From: Chelativorans multitrophicus
GTDB lineage: Bacteria > Pseudomonadota > Alphaproteobacteria > Rhizobiales > Rhizobiaceae
DNA length: 64,000 nt
Reading direction: 5' to 3'
Assembly (NCBI RefSeq): GCF_011317445.1
Contig: NZ_JAAAPL010000002.1
Location: forward strand, 310,001-374,000
This document shows, piece after piece, positions 9,507-17,481 of this stretch; the first letter of the stretch is position 1, and every line of letters begins with the position of its first letter. A program made the position numbers and the translations under genes. The notes beneath the pieces are model-generated. The model was not told where the DNA came from, did no database searches, and saw only the letters and a program-made list of their open reading frames with translations.

Positions 9507-9524
9507 TTAGACAAGGTTGTCCAA
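9507..9524. promoter_or_regulatory. Candidate TetR operator
   Basis: The 18-base near-palindrome TTAGACAAGGTTGTCCAA contains a perfect GACAA-GG-TTGTC core (9510-9521) with outer TT/AA pairing and a single mismatch pair. It lies directly upstream of the tetR start, the usual place for an autoregulatory TetR operator, and resembles operators of AcrR-like repressors. Binding is inferred, not shown. Confidence 0.6.
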
Positions 9525-9665
9525 AAGAGATAGGGCTTATCTGATCTTCTTTCCGCGCAGGGCTGCCAATACTGGAAAAGCGGAGATCAAGTCCGCCAAT
9601 GTGGCTGCTCAGCCCGCCTCAAACCGGATCCGGGGCTGCAGCAGCCAATCCTGTGAAAATGTTGG

Positions 9666-10178
9666 TCAGGCGTATCTCTTTCCCTCGGCTGTGCGCATGA
9701 AGTAAGCGAGGTCCAGCGATGGGGGATTATGGCCAAGCACCGAAAGAATGCTGTGCGCTTGCCCGCGGTGATGCGTTTGGTGGTTGAAGAAATGCGAGAG
9801 GGCAGGAGCCAGGCGTTGCGATACCGGCTCGGGCTTAACAATCGTCGAGTAAGTGATGTAAGCGCTGAGTGCGGCCTCGTCCAGGGTGCCAAGCCAACTC
9901 AGGATCCGCTCGTCCTCGGCTTCCCGCGCAAGCCTCAACGACGGCAGTGCGGAGTCGATGATGGCGTTGAGCCGGTCCGGAGCGTCGCCACTCCCGGTGA
10001 AGCGCTTCATCCAGATGCGGTCGGCGACCAGGATATGGTTGAGCGTTCCCATCATGGACTTGAAGAAAACGCCTACGTCACGCGCGAACTCTTCGGCGGT
10101 CAGTTCGCCCGCCGCGTCGTAAAGAAGCCGGTTCGCCCAGCGGTTATAATTCGCCATCATCTCGAAGTGTCTTTTCAC
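9666..10178 (-). CDS. DinB family protein
   Basis: A 170-residue four-helix DinB/YfiT-type protein, a fold that binds a metal through three histidines. Visible are the first His in GTLNHILVADRIWM and the C-terminal HQTHHRGQ pair, along with ANYNRWANRLLY near the N-terminus, typical of DUF664/DinB members. Some relatives are thiol-dependent (mycothiol or bacillithiol) transferases; the role here is unknown. I prefer the GTG at 10178, preceded by GGAG at 6 bases, to the upstream in-frame start at 10238. Confidence 0.85.
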   Translation of the reverse strand: MKRHFEMMANYNRWANRLLYDAAGELTAEEFARDVGVFFKSMMGTLNHILVADRIWMKRFTGSGDAPDRLNAIIDSALPSLRLAREAEDERILSWLGTLDEAALSAYITYSTIVKPEPVSQRLAPALSHFFNHQTHHRGQAHSILSVLGHNPPSLDLAYFMRTAEGKRYA

Positions 10179-10392
10179 GGGCTGCTCCACTGTTGCCGAT
10201 CGGGTTATGATTAGCCCGATCCCTGTGCGAGGACACATGAAATCCGCTCATCTTTCCCATGCGCAGAATTGATCGGAGTTGTGGCGGGTGCTTGCTGGCC
10301 GGATGAAGGTTATGGCCCCATCCCCTTCACAGCGGGCGTTGTCGCCGCTATAGACCCGCAATCCCTTATTTCCCTTATGCGAAGGATGTGAA

Positions 10393-10815
10393 ATGGCGAT
10401 CGAACGCACTTTTTCCATGATCAAACCGGATGCCACCAAGCGCAATCTTACCGGCGCAATCACAAAGATGCTGGAGGATGCAGGCCTGAAGGTCGTGGCC
10501 TCCAAGCGCGTCTGGATGAGCCGTCGCCAGGCTGAAGGTTTCTATGCAGTGCATAAGGATCGCCCCTTCTTCGACGAGCTTTGCGAGTTCATGTCTTCAG
10601 GTCCGACGGTGATCCAGGTTCTCGAAGGCGAGAATGCAATTGCCAAGAACCGCGAGGTGATGGGCGCGACAAACCCGGCAAATGCCGCCGAGGGCACTAT
10701 CCGTAAGGTTTTCGCGCTTTCCATCGGCGAAAACTCGGTGCACGGATCTGATGCCCCGGAAACGGCCGAGCAGGAAATTCGTTACTGGTTCTCGGAAACT
10801 GAAATCGTCGGCTGA
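10393..10815 (+). CDS. ndk: Nucleoside diphosphate kinase
   Basis: Cytoplasmic enzyme that transfers the gamma phosphate of ATP to nucleoside diphosphates through a phosphohistidine. It is 140 residues, the family's usual length. The N-terminal [11 protein letters not shown], the middle [11 protein letters not shown] and the active-site segment NSVHGSD with the catalytic His are all present. It is monocistronic, ending 16 bases before a strong terminator shared with convergent moaE. Confidence 0.97.
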   Translation: MAIERTFSMIKPDATKRNLTGAITKMLEDAGLKVVASKRVWMSRRQAEGFYAVHKDRPFFDELCEFMSSGPTVIQVLEGENAIAKNREVMGATNPANAAEGTIRKVFALSIGENSVHGSDAPETAEQEIRYWFSETEIVG

Positions 10816-10831
10816 CTGCCGTAGGTTCAGC

Positions 10832-10864
10832 AGAAAGCCGGGCTCTGCCCGGCTTTCTTATTTC
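10832..10864. terminator. Rho-independent terminator between convergent ndk and moaE
   Basis: A perfect 11-bp stem (AGAAAGCCGGG, 10832-10842, with CCCGGCTTTCT, 10848-10858) and a 5-base loop, followed on the plus strand by a T-rich run (TTATTTCTT). It ends ndk. The stem end abuts the moaE stop at 10858, and its A-rich left arm lets it work leftward too. Confidence 0.85.
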
Positions 10865-11328
10865 TTCCAGCGCTCAAGGGCGTTTTCGTCTTCCGCCTTG
10901 GCTTCCACCCATTGGCCTGGCCCGGCATCCGTCAGATGCTCCTTTTTCCAAAAAGGCGCTCTCGACTTCAGATAATCCATCAGGAAATCCGCAGCCTCTA
11001 ATGCTGCTTTCCTGTGCGACGAGGCGGTTACCACAAGCACGATGTTTTCGCCCGGCCTGATCTTGCCGTAACGGTGGACCACGGTCAGCCCGGAAAGCTG
11101 CCAGCGCTCTGCCGCTTGACGGGCGATGCGGGTCATTTCGGCTTCAGCCATGCCGGGATAGTGTTCAAGCTCCAGTGCTGCCAAGCGACCGCCTTCATCG
11201 CGGCATTTTCCGGTGAAGGTGACGACCGCACCCACATCCCTGCGGCCATCCGTCAGCCGATCGATTTCAACGGCGAGATCGAAATCCTCCGCCTGCACGC
11301 GAATATGGGGCTCGCAGCCCATGCTCAC
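10858..11328 (-). CDS. moaE: Molybdopterin synthase catalytic subunit MoaE
   Basis: Large subunit of molybdopterin synthase, which converts cyclic pyranopterin monophosphate to molybdopterin using sulfur from MoaD thiocarboxylate. It is 156 residues. Family marks include GAVVTFTGKCRD near residue 35, LELEHYPGMAE, the basic HRYGKIRPGE region and the active-site lysine segment RAPFWKKEH. It starts inside the end of moaD (4-base overlap) at the end of a leftward operon SDR-uvrC-pgsA-moaD-moaE. Confidence 0.95.
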   Translation of the reverse strand: MSMGCEPHIRVQAEDFDLAVEIDRLTDGRRDVGAVVTFTGKCRDEGGRLAALELEHYPGMAEAEMTRIARQAAERWQLSGLTVVHRYGKIRPGENIVLVVTASSHRKAALEAADFLMDYLKSRAPFWKKEHLTDAGPGQWVEAKAEDENALERWKK

Positions 11329-11576
11329 CCTCCCGTCATAGGCGGGAACAGCGCCACCTCGCCGTCTAACGGCAATCGCGTTTGATGGTCAGCATGCTCG
11401 TGATCGATGGCCACGCGGATCACCTGCGGGTGTTCGAGCGCTGCCGCATAGCCTGCGCCGCGCGCCCTCAGCCATTGAAGAAGCTCCGCAACCGTCCTCA
11501 CCTCACCTGGCAAGGTAACCTCCTCGGTCTCCTTACCAATGCGCTCCCGGACCCATGCGAAATAGATGAGCTTCAT
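11325..11576 (-). CDS. moaD: Molybdopterin synthase sulfur carrier subunit MoaD
   Basis: Ubiquitin-like sulfur carrier of 83 residues that ends in the required Gly-Gly (PPMTGG), which is adenylated by MoeB and thiocarboxylated. The start is MKLIYFAWVRERIGK, typical of MoaD. It overlaps moaE by 4 bases and follows pgsA by 1 base. The pathway would supply cofactor to the molybdopterin oxidoreductase at 18450. Confidence 0.95.
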   Translation of the reverse strand: MKLIYFAWVRERIGKETEEVTLPGEVRTVAELLQWLRARGAGYAAALEHPQVIRVAIDHEHADHQTRLPLDGEVALFPPMTGG

Positions 11577-11577
11577 G

Positions 11578-12186
11578 CTATTCCTCGATGATATGCTTCA
11601 AGCCGGCGCGGAAATAATCGTAGCCGGTATAGAGCGTCACGAGCGCGGAAAACCACAAAAGCGCGATGCCGGTCTCGGTTATATAGGGGACGATCTTGTC
11701 ACCGGCAGGGCCGGCGAGGAGGAAGCCGATCGCCACCATCTGGATGGCTGTCTTCCATTTGGCAAGCTGTGTTACCGGCACGCTCACCTTCAGCCCGGCA
11801 AGATATTCTCTCAAGCCCGATACCAGGATCTCCCGGCACAGGATGACGATCGCGGCCCAGAGCGTCCAGCCTGCGATCGTGCGATCCGTATCAGCGGCAA
11901 GAAGGAGAAGGCAGGTTGCCACGAGCAGCTTGTCGGCAATCGGGTCCAGCATTCTGCCGATATTGGAGGTTTGCTTCCAGCTTCGCGCGAGATAGCCATC
12001 CAGGTAATCGGTGACGCTTGCGGCGAGAAACAGTCCAAGCGCCGACCAGCGGGCAAAGTCGCTGGATTGCAGCCGCCCTTCAAGAAAGAAGCAAAGCACA
12101 ATCAGCGGCACCGCCATGATGCGCGCATAAGTGAGCAGGTTTGGAAGGTTGAAGGCGCGTTGTTGCGACATGGATTGCTGGCTCAT
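11578..12186 (-). CDS. pgsA: CDP-diacylglycerol-glycerol-3-phosphate 3-phosphatidyltransferase
   Basis: Membrane enzyme of phosphatidylglycerol synthesis, about 202 residues. The CDP-alcohol phosphatidyltransferase signature is intact: DYLDGYLAR...GRMLDPIADKLL, with all four Asp. About five membrane helices follow from residue 15 on. ATG codons at 12201 and 12186 are both in frame; the shorter start was preferred because the N-terminus then reads MSQQSMSQQRAFNLPNLL with no excess leader. It sits between uvrC and moaD, the usual order uvrC-pgsA-moaD-moaE in Rhizobiales. Confidence 0.93.
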   Translation of the reverse strand: MSQQSMSQQRAFNLPNLLTYARIMAVPLIVLCFFLEGRLQSSDFARWSALGLFLAASVTDYLDGYLARSWKQTSNIGRMLDPIADKLLVATCLLLLAADTDRTIAGWTLWAAIVILCREILVSGLREYLAGLKVSVPVTQLAKWKTAIQMVAIGFLLAGPAGDKIVPYITETGIALLWFSALVTLYTGYDYFRAGLKHIIEE

Positions 12187-12237
12187 TGTCGGCCTAGTCA
12201 AATCAGACCAGGTAGACCGCGGTCAAGCGGCTGGTCA

Positions 12238-14226
12238 CTAGCCACTCTCATGAAAGTGATTGTAAATCAGCCGGGCTATGGATTCCGATATGCCGCCCAC
12301 CTCCATCAGGTCTTCGACCGCCGCCCGGCTGACTGCCTTGGCGGTGCCGAAGTGATGAAGAAGAGCCCGCTTTCGGCCAGGGCCGATTCCGGCAATCTCA
12401 TCGAGAGGGTTTTTCACCATCTCCTTCTTGCGGCGCGCGCGGTGCGAACCGATGGCGAAGCGGTGCGCTTCATCCCTTAGCCGCTGCACGAAATAGAGGA
12501 CGGGGTCCCTCGGCGGCAGCGTAAAGGGGGGGCGGCCCTCCATGAAGAAGCGCTCGCGCCCGGCGTCGCGGTCAACGCCTTTTGCGACACCTATGGCGGT
12601 GACGAGATCGGCGATGCCGAGATCGTCCAGTATTTGGCGGACGGCCGACATCTGGCCTTGGCCACCGTCGATCAAAATGAGATCAGGCCAGGCGGGGAAG
12701 GAAGCGTCGGAATCTTCTGCCTCGCTGCCATTGCCCGGCAGACCTTGCTCTTTGATGAGGCGGGCGAAGCGCCGTTGCATCACCTCGCGCATCATGCCGA
12801 AATCGTCGCCCGGCGTGATCTCCGCCGAGCGGATATTGAACTTTCGATACTGGTTCTTCACAAACCCTTCCGGACCCGCCACGATCATCGCGCCCACCGC
12901 GTTGGTGCCCATGATGTGCGAATTGTCGTAGACCTCGATCCGCCGTGGCGCGGCCTCCAGGCCGAAAGTCTCTGCAAGCCCCTCAAGCAGCCGCGCTTGT
13001 GACGATGTTTCCGCAAGGCGCCTTCCCAACGCTTCGCGCGCATTCTGCAGGGCGTGATCGGTCAGGTCCTTCTTCTCCCCCCGCGCCGGAACTGAGACCT
13101 GCACCTTGCGTCCCGCGCGGGCCGAGAGCGCTTCGGCCAAAAGGTCTTGATCCTCGACGGGATGGGAGAGGAGGATCAATCGCGGGCACGGCTTGTCGTC
13201 GTAAAACTGTGCCAGGAAGGAACCCAGCACCTCTCCGTGGCCGAGCGCCGGGTCCGCTTTCGGGAAATAGGCCCGGTTGCCCCAGTTCTGGCCGGTACGG
13301 AAGAAGAAGACCTGGATGCAGGTCTGACCGCCTTCCTGATGGATTGCAAAGACGTCCGCCTCTTCCAATCCCTGCGGATTGATGCCCTGGTGGCTTTGCA
13401 CATGGCTCAGGGCGGCAAGGCGGTCGCGATAGATCGCGGCGCGTTCGAAATCGAGCGCCTGAGAGGCCTCTTGCATCGCGGTGGCGATCTCCGCCTTTAC
13501 CGTGCTCGAGCGGCCAGAAAGAAAGTCCTTCGCCTCCTTCACGAGCGTGGCGTAGTCCTCAACGCTGATCTCTCTCGTGCAGGGGCCGGAGCAGCGCTTG
13601 ATCTGGTAGAGAAGGCAAGGCCGCGTGCGGCTTTCGAAAACCGAATCGGTGCAAGTGCGCAGCAGGAACGCTCTTTGCAGTGAGTTTATCGTCCGTCCTA
13701 CCGCGCCAGCGGACGCAAACGGCCCGAAGTAATCGCCTCTGCGCGACCGCGCACCTCGATGCTTGAAAATGCCTGGAGCCGGATGGTTCCCCGTCAGCAG
13801 GATATACGGAAAGGACTTGTCGTCCCGCATCAGCACGTTAAAGCGCGGACGCAATCGCTTGATGAGATTGGCCTCGAGGAGCAGCGCTTCCGTCTCGGTG
13901 CGCGTGACGACGAACTCCATCGTCGCGGTCTCGCGGATCATCCGCTCGATGCGGTTCGAATGCCCACGTCCCTGGGCATAGTTCGTGACCCGCTTCTTCA
14001 GGCTGCGTGCCTTGCCCACGTAAAGCACATCGCCCTCGGTATTCACCATGCGGTAGACGCCGGGCGCGTTTGGAAGCCGTTTCACGACGGCCTGAATCAC
14101 CTCCACACCTGTGGCGGCCGTTTCCGTGCCGGCGCGGTCCCATTCCAAGGTTGAATCTTCTGCGCTTATGATCGTGTTGCCGAGATCTGCCGCGTTCAAG
14201 ACGCGTCTCCACTTAAGTCGTTCCAT
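12238..14226 (-). CDS. uvrC: Excinuclease ABC subunit C
   Basis: Dual nuclease of UvrABC nucleotide excision repair, about 662 residues. The N-terminal GIY-YIG domain ([18 protein letters not shown]), the UVR region around [15 protein letters not shown], the RNase H-like C-terminal nuclease ([13 protein letters not shown] and [10 protein letters not shown]) and terminal helix-hairpin-helix motifs ([15 protein letters not shown]) are in order. I chose the ATG at 14226 (GGGAAG 8 bases upstream) over the frame start at 14286. It overlaps the upstream SDR gene by about 31 bases, so the two are probably coupled. Confidence 0.95.
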   Translation of the reverse strand: MERLKWRRVLNAADLGNTIISAEDSTLEWDRAGTETAATGVEVIQAVVKRLPNAPGVYRMVNTEGDVLYVGKARSLKKRVTNYAQGRGHSNRIERMIRETATMEFVVTRTETEALLLEANLIKRLRPRFNVLMRDDKSFPYILLTGNHPAPGIFKHRGARSRRGDYFGPFASAGAVGRTINSLQRAFLLRTCTDSVFESRTRPCLLYQIKRCSGPCTREISVEDYATLVKEAKDFLSGRSSTVKAEIATAMQEASQALDFERAAIYRDRLAALSHVQSHQGINPQGLEEADVFAIHQEGGQTCIQVFFFRTGQNWGNRAYFPKADPALGHGEVLGSFLAQFYDDKPCPRLILLSHPVEDQDLLAEALSARAGRKVQVSVPARGEKKDLTDHALQNAREALGRRLAETSSQARLLEGLAETFGLEAAPRRIEVYDNSHIMGTNAVGAMIVAGPEGFVKNQYRKFNIRSAEITPGDDFGMMREVMQRRFARLIKEQGLPGNGSEAEDSDASFPAWPDLILIDGGQGQMSAVRQILDDLGIADLVTAIGVAKGVDRDAGRERFFMEGRPPFTLPPRDPVLYFVQRLRDEAHRFAIGSHRARRKKEMVKNPLDEIAGIGPGRKRALLHHFGTAKAVSRAAVEDLMEVGGISESIARLIYNHFHESG

Positions 14227-14966
14227 GTGAGATGCTTCCCGCCATCGAGGGCAATCATCTGCCCAGTGATGGAGGGTGTCTCCCATAGATAGCGAATCGT
14301 GGCGCCGAATTCAGGTAGTTCAGGCCCGTGACCTAACAGAATCGCTTCGGTTTGGCGGCGGAAGCTTGCATCCGCCTCGCCCTCGTCGGGCAGCGTAGCG
14401 CCCGGACCGATCGCGTTCACCCGAATGCGCGGCGCGAGCGCCTGCGCCATGGTCCGGGTCGCCATCCATAAAGCCGCTTTCGAAAGCGTGTAGCTGAAAT
14501 AGCGCGGCGTGGGCCTCCACACGCGCTGATCGATCATGTTCACTATTAGGCCTTCGCGATCTTCCGGTAATGCCCGGGCGAACTCCTGGGCGAGAATTGC
14601 TGGTGTCTTCACGTGTAGAGCAAAGTGCCGCTCCCAGACCTCGGCGTCAAAGTCGATGACCGAATCCTGTTCGAAGACGGAGGCATTATTGACGAGCAGG
14701 CGGATGGGGCCAAGCGCCTTGGCCGCCTCCTTCATCAAGGCTCTTGCCTGCGTGGGGTCAGCAAGGTCTGCCTGCAGAAGATGCGCCCGGCCGCCTTCAT
14801 CCGACACCTCGGCGGCAAGTCTTTCGGCCTCAGCGCGGGAGTTCCGATAGTGGATGCCGACGGCAAAGCCGTGAGCGGCGAGGTCGAGGACAATTGCGCG
14901 TCCAACTCTCCTGGCACCGCCGGTTATGAGAACGGTCTTTTCTGCCGACTGCTTCCGCGTAGTCAC
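14196..14966 (-). CDS. Short-chain dehydrogenase/reductase, pteridine-reductase-like
   Basis: A 256-residue NADPH-dependent SDR. The cofactor motif is [10 protein letters not shown], the TGxxxRxG form that marks pteridine reductase PTR1/FolM-type enzymes rather than the usual TGxxxGIG. Also visible are NNAS near residue 95, a catalytic Tyr-x3-Lys (YTLSK) and INVNAIGPG-like [12 protein letters not shown]. It may reduce dihydrofolate or dihydromonapterin, but the substrate is not established. It is the first gene of the leftward run into uvrC, pgsA and moaDE; the start appears to be a GTG with GGCGGAA upstream. Confidence 0.82.
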   Translation of the reverse strand: MTTRKQSAEKTVLITGGARRVGRAIVLDLAAHGFAVGIHYRNSRAEAERLAAEVSDEGGRAHLLQADLADPTQARALMKEAAKALGPIRLLVNNASVFEQDSVIDFDAEVWERHFALHVKTPAILAQEFARALPEDREGLIVNMIDQRVWRPTPRYFSYTLSKAALWMATRTMAQALAPRIRVNAIGPGATLPDEGEADASFRRQTEAILLGHGPELPEFGATIRYLWETPSITGQMIALDGGKHLTWNDLSGDAS

Positions 14967-15333
14967 TTCGTATTATTTCCGCCGTTGCAAATATATACTT
15001 CTTTCTCTCAAGGCCGCGCTGGCTTCCAGAAGCATGGCAAGCGTGGCTGAAGCCAATATGGTTAGCAGATACTTAATTGATCCGCATGCACTGATCAAAA
15101 TTGTTGCGTTCTGGCCACACTGGGAAGCTCCTTCCAGAGAGGGAATACACGTTCTGCGGTTTAGCCATTTTGCAGCCATCTTGTAGCCATCTTTCGCGCT
15201 TTATCCATCGGGCTGGCGGAACCGGGCGCTCGTGAAAGCATTACAGGCGCACGGTTGGGGTTAAAAGGGCGAGTTGTCTGCTGCGACAAGCGTTCTTTCC
15301 CGAAATATTGCTCATGTGGCTAAGGAGATCACA
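14967..15333. other. Intergenic region between divergent SDR and outer membrane protein genes
   Basis: A 367-base region. It must hold the promoters of the leftward SDR-uvrC operon and of the outer membrane protein gene, and contains a triplicated 11-base repeat (listed separately). A leftward 68-codon frame at 14973-15179, with one hydrophobic stretch and stopping 6 bases before the SDR start, may be a small gene but has no recognisable ribosome site. No RNA gene is recognised. Confidence 0.5.
15163..15194 (+). repeat. Three direct copies of AGCCATYTTG at 11-base spacing
   Basis: AGCCATTTTGC (15163), AGCCATCTTGT (15174) and AGCCATCTTTC (15185) follow head to tail with one helical turn per unit, 140 bases before the outer membrane protein start. 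This phasing would suit a cooperatively bound regulator; it could also be replication slippage. Confidence 0.45.
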
Positions 15334-15984
15334 ATGAAGGTCAACAAGAAATCAATGCTAGGCTTTGCAGCCGCCGCCGCGATCGTCGCCGGTGCGATGC
15401 CAGCATATGCTGCGGACGTTATCATGGAGCAGCCGCCAGCACCGCCTGCCGCTCCGATGGAAGTGGCTCCGGTTGCTACCTGGGCCGGTCCCTATGCCGG
15501 TATCGCGCTTGGATACGGCTTCTCGGGTGAAGTGTCTGCGGACGGGGCTCCCGGCGAAGTGGAAACCGACGGCTTCGTCGGCAACGTCTTCGGCGGCTGG
15601 CAAGGTCAGTCCGGCCAGTTCGTGTACGGTGTCGAAGGCGACATCGGATACAACGGCATGGAAGGGAGTGAAGGCGGCGTGGACGTCGAGCACGGCGTTG
15701 ACGGCTCGCTGCGTGCCCGTCTTGGCTATGCGGCCACTGACAATGTACTGCTCTATGCCACGGGCGGCGGCGCTGCCAGCCGGCTTGAGGCATCCGGCGG
15801 CGGCCTGACCGAATCGGAAACCGCGGTTGGCTGGACGGCCGGTGCGGGCGTGGACGTGAAGCTGACGCCGAAGTCCTTCGCGCGCCTCGAGTACCGCTAC
15901 ACCGATCTCAGCGCCGAGTTCGACAGCGTGGATGTCGACACGACGAGCAACAAGGTCATGCTCGGCGTCGGTATGCAGTTCTAA
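15334..15984 (+). CDS. Outer membrane beta-barrel protein (Omp25/Omp31 type)
   Basis: A 216-residue small outer membrane barrel. Residues 1-26 are a signal peptide ending MPAYAAD. A Pro-rich segment (VIMEQPPAPPAAPM) follows, then WAGPYAGIALGYGF, the classical first strand of the Omp25/31/opacity-like family in Rhizobiales. The mature part alternates Gly/aromatic strands and ends in KVMLGVGMQF with the terminal Phe used by the BAM complex. AAGGAGAT (15322-15329) decides the ATG at 15334 over an upstream in-frame start at 15274. It is monocistronic with its own terminator and probably strongly expressed. Confidence 0.92.
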   Translation: MKVNKKSMLGFAAAAAIVAGAMPAYAADVIMEQPPAPPAAPMEVAPVATWAGPYAGIALGYGFSGEVSADGAPGEVETDGFVGNVFGGWQGQSGQFVYGVEGDIGYNGMEGSEGGVDVEHGVDGSLRARLGYAATDNVLLYATGGGAASRLEASGGGLTESETAVGWTAGAGVDVKLTPKSFARLEYRYTDLSAEFDSVDVDTTSNKVMLGVGMQF

Positions 15985-16011
15985 AAAAAAGGCGGCAAAC
16001 GCCAAACGAAG

Positions 16012-16040
16012 AAGCCGGGCACTGCCCGGCTTTTTCTTTT
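16012..16040 (+). terminator. Rho-independent terminator of the outer membrane protein gene
   Basis: Stem AAGCCGGGC (16012-16020), loop ACT, stem GCCCGGCTT (16024-16032), followed by TTTCTTTT. It lies 28 bases past the stop codon. Confidence 0.88.
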
Positions 16041-16070
16041 CATCTCCTTCGGGAGGGGATGAAACAGGCC

Positions 16071-16721
16071 TTATCGTGCCGGCGGCATGGTTATTTCCGG
16101 TCTTCGGCAGGCATTTTGATCAACTTCGCCGCAAGAGCGGAAGCTTAGATCGTGCGTCAGGCAAATGCGCACCTCCCGCAGATAGCGTCTGTCGCAGGTG
16201 ACCGCGATTCCCGACGGAGGCAAATCCAGATTGGCGGCAAGGAACTGCTGTTCAATGTCGGCGGGTGAAACGGAGCGCGTCTCATCAAGACGGGAAAGCT
16301 CGGCAGGGATATTGATCCGCTGCCGCGCCTGCCGCAACAGAGCGAAATAGTCGCTTTGCCCAAGCCCGCTGCACGAGCCGTGCTTGCGCCATTGATGGCC
16401 CATCAGGCCGGCGGAAGGCACAATGTCGCGATAAGCCTTCACCAGCCGGCCGGGAACGCGCTCGGGCTGGCGTGTTCGGCAGAATTCAGGATATCCCTTC
16501 TCATATTGCGGCCAGAGCCCATGCACGACAAAGGCATAAGGCCGTGTTGAACCACATTGCTCATCATTGGCCTCAGTGCCTTCCGCCGCGCAATAGCTGG
16601 GCGACCAGGAGAGCGAGAGCACGTAGAAATCGAAGATGCCGGGCTCAGAGCCCCGCTCGCCAGCCTCCGCCGATGATGCCATGGCTGCGGCAAAAAAGAG
16701 CGCGGCACCCCATCTTCGCAT
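16071..16721 (-). CDS. Secreted ribonuclease T2 family protein
   Basis: RNase T2, a secreted or periplasmic endoribonuclease that cleaves through a 2',3'-cyclic intermediate. The mature protein shows both catalytic segments, CAS I VHGLWPQ and CAS II HQWRKHGSC with the catalytic histidines, plus several cysteines for disulfides. The N-terminal signal is MRRWGAALFFAAAMASSAEA. I use the ATG at 16721, which has GGAGATAGA immediately upstream, giving 216 residues; an upstream in-frame start exists at 16760. A 37-codon hydrophobic frame ends 1 base before this ATG (next entry). Confidence 0.92.
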   Translation of the reverse strand: MRRWGAALFFAAAMASSAEAGERGSEPGIFDFYVLSLSWSPSYCAAEGTEANDEQCGSTRPYAFVVHGLWPQYEKGYPEFCRTRQPERVPGRLVKAYRDIVPSAGLMGHQWRKHGSCSGLGQSDYFALLRQARQRINIPAELSRLDETRSVSPADIEQQFLAANLDLPPSGIAVTCDRRYLREVRICLTHDLSFRSCGEVDQNACRRPEITMPPAR

Positions 16722-16722
16722 T

Positions 16723-16836
16723 CTATCTCCGCTTTTTCTTGATCCGCACCGGCTGGGCACAGGTCCTCCTGTACCAGAACGGAAGCATCAAAGTGGGGAG
16801 CAGGAGCGGCAGATAAAACAGAACTAAAAGGTCCAT
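16723..16836 (-). CDS. Possible small membrane protein upstream of RNase T2 (37 codons)
   Basis: A short leftward frame from ATG (16836) to TAG (16723-16725). It encodes a hydrophobic N-terminal segment rich in Leu, Pro and Phe (MDLLVLFYLPLLLPTLML, then PFWYRR) followed by a basic tail ending RIKKKRR, which fits a single-pass, positive-inside small membrane protein. Its stop lies 1 base before the RNase T2 ATG, and the RNase T2 ribosome site is inside it, suggesting coupling. Its own ribosome site is weak (GGGA only). It is not a family I recognise. Confidence 0.3.
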   Translation of the reverse strand: MDLLVLFYLPLLLPTLMLPFWYRRTCAQPVRIKKKRR

Positions 16837-16977
16837 AATGAAAATCCCAAACTCATAACGGTCTTCAAGGGCAATAGCCGTGTGTATGGGACAAAAAAAA
16901 GAACACCGGGTTTTTTCCCGAGGGAAAATGAAGCTAAAAGCTTAGCAAAGCCGGCGCCTTTTGGGAACTGGCGGCTC

Positions 16978-17421
16978 TCAGCGCAGAACGCGGCAGGCGC
17001 CGTTATAGACATTCCAGCGGTCGAAGCCGAGCACGCAAAACTCCACATTGTCGCCCAGGCCCGCAAAGCCCTGGCCATATTCGATCAGGTACCAGATGGG
17101 CCGATCCTGCCCATCCGACAGCCGCGCGGTCGCCTGGCAATAACGCCGCTCGATCGGGCTGTTGTAGGTGGCGGGTTCGTAACGCGTCAGGCGCGCGCCG
17201 TAAAAATCGACGATGCCGACATTGGGAAGATTGGGTACATGGGTAACCTGGTGACGGAAGCGGCTCTGAATTGTGCCGCGCACGCTGGTATGGCCGCAGA
17301 TGGCATCCTCCGCGCCGTATACGCCGACTCCGGCGCCGATGAAATCGGCGGCCAGCGCCGTCTGCGTCAAGGCTGAAAACGAGAGCGCGAAACCTGCGGC
17401 AAGGGCCAGTAGGCGTGCCAT
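16978..17421 (-). CDS. Exported protein of unknown function
   Basis: A 147-residue secreted or periplasmic protein. Residues 1-25 form a signal peptide (MARLLALAAGFALSF ... ALAAD). The mature part has four cysteines (in AICGHTS, RRYCQAT, VEFCVLG and GACRVLR), enough for two disulfides, and begins DFIGAGVGVYGAEDAICG. AGGAGA lies upstream of the ATG. Similar small exported proteins occur in Rhizobiales, but I know of no assigned function. The genes on either side, RNase T2 and rlmJ, are on the same strand but well separated. Confidence 0.8.
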   Translation of the reverse strand: MARLLALAAGFALSFSALTQTALAADFIGAGVGVYGAEDAICGHTSVRGTIQSRFRHQVTHVPNLPNVGIVDFYGARLTRYEPATYNSPIERRYCQATARLSDGQDRPIWYLIEYGQGFAGLGDNVEFCVLGFDRWNVYNGACRVLR

Positions 17422-17481
17422 GGACTGTCTCCTGTGATCCCCGAACTCCGGATCTCAGTTTCCGTCAGGCATCAAGTCCGG

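Noticed and set aside
14973-15179. A 68-codon leftward frame with a hydrophobic stretch before the SDR gene
   Set aside because: No ribosome site and its start falls in a repeat; kept only as a remark in the intergenic entry.
16904-16925. CGGG-TTTTTT-CCCG near 16910 as a terminator
   Set aside because: Only a 4-bp stem and the T-run is in the loop; too weak.
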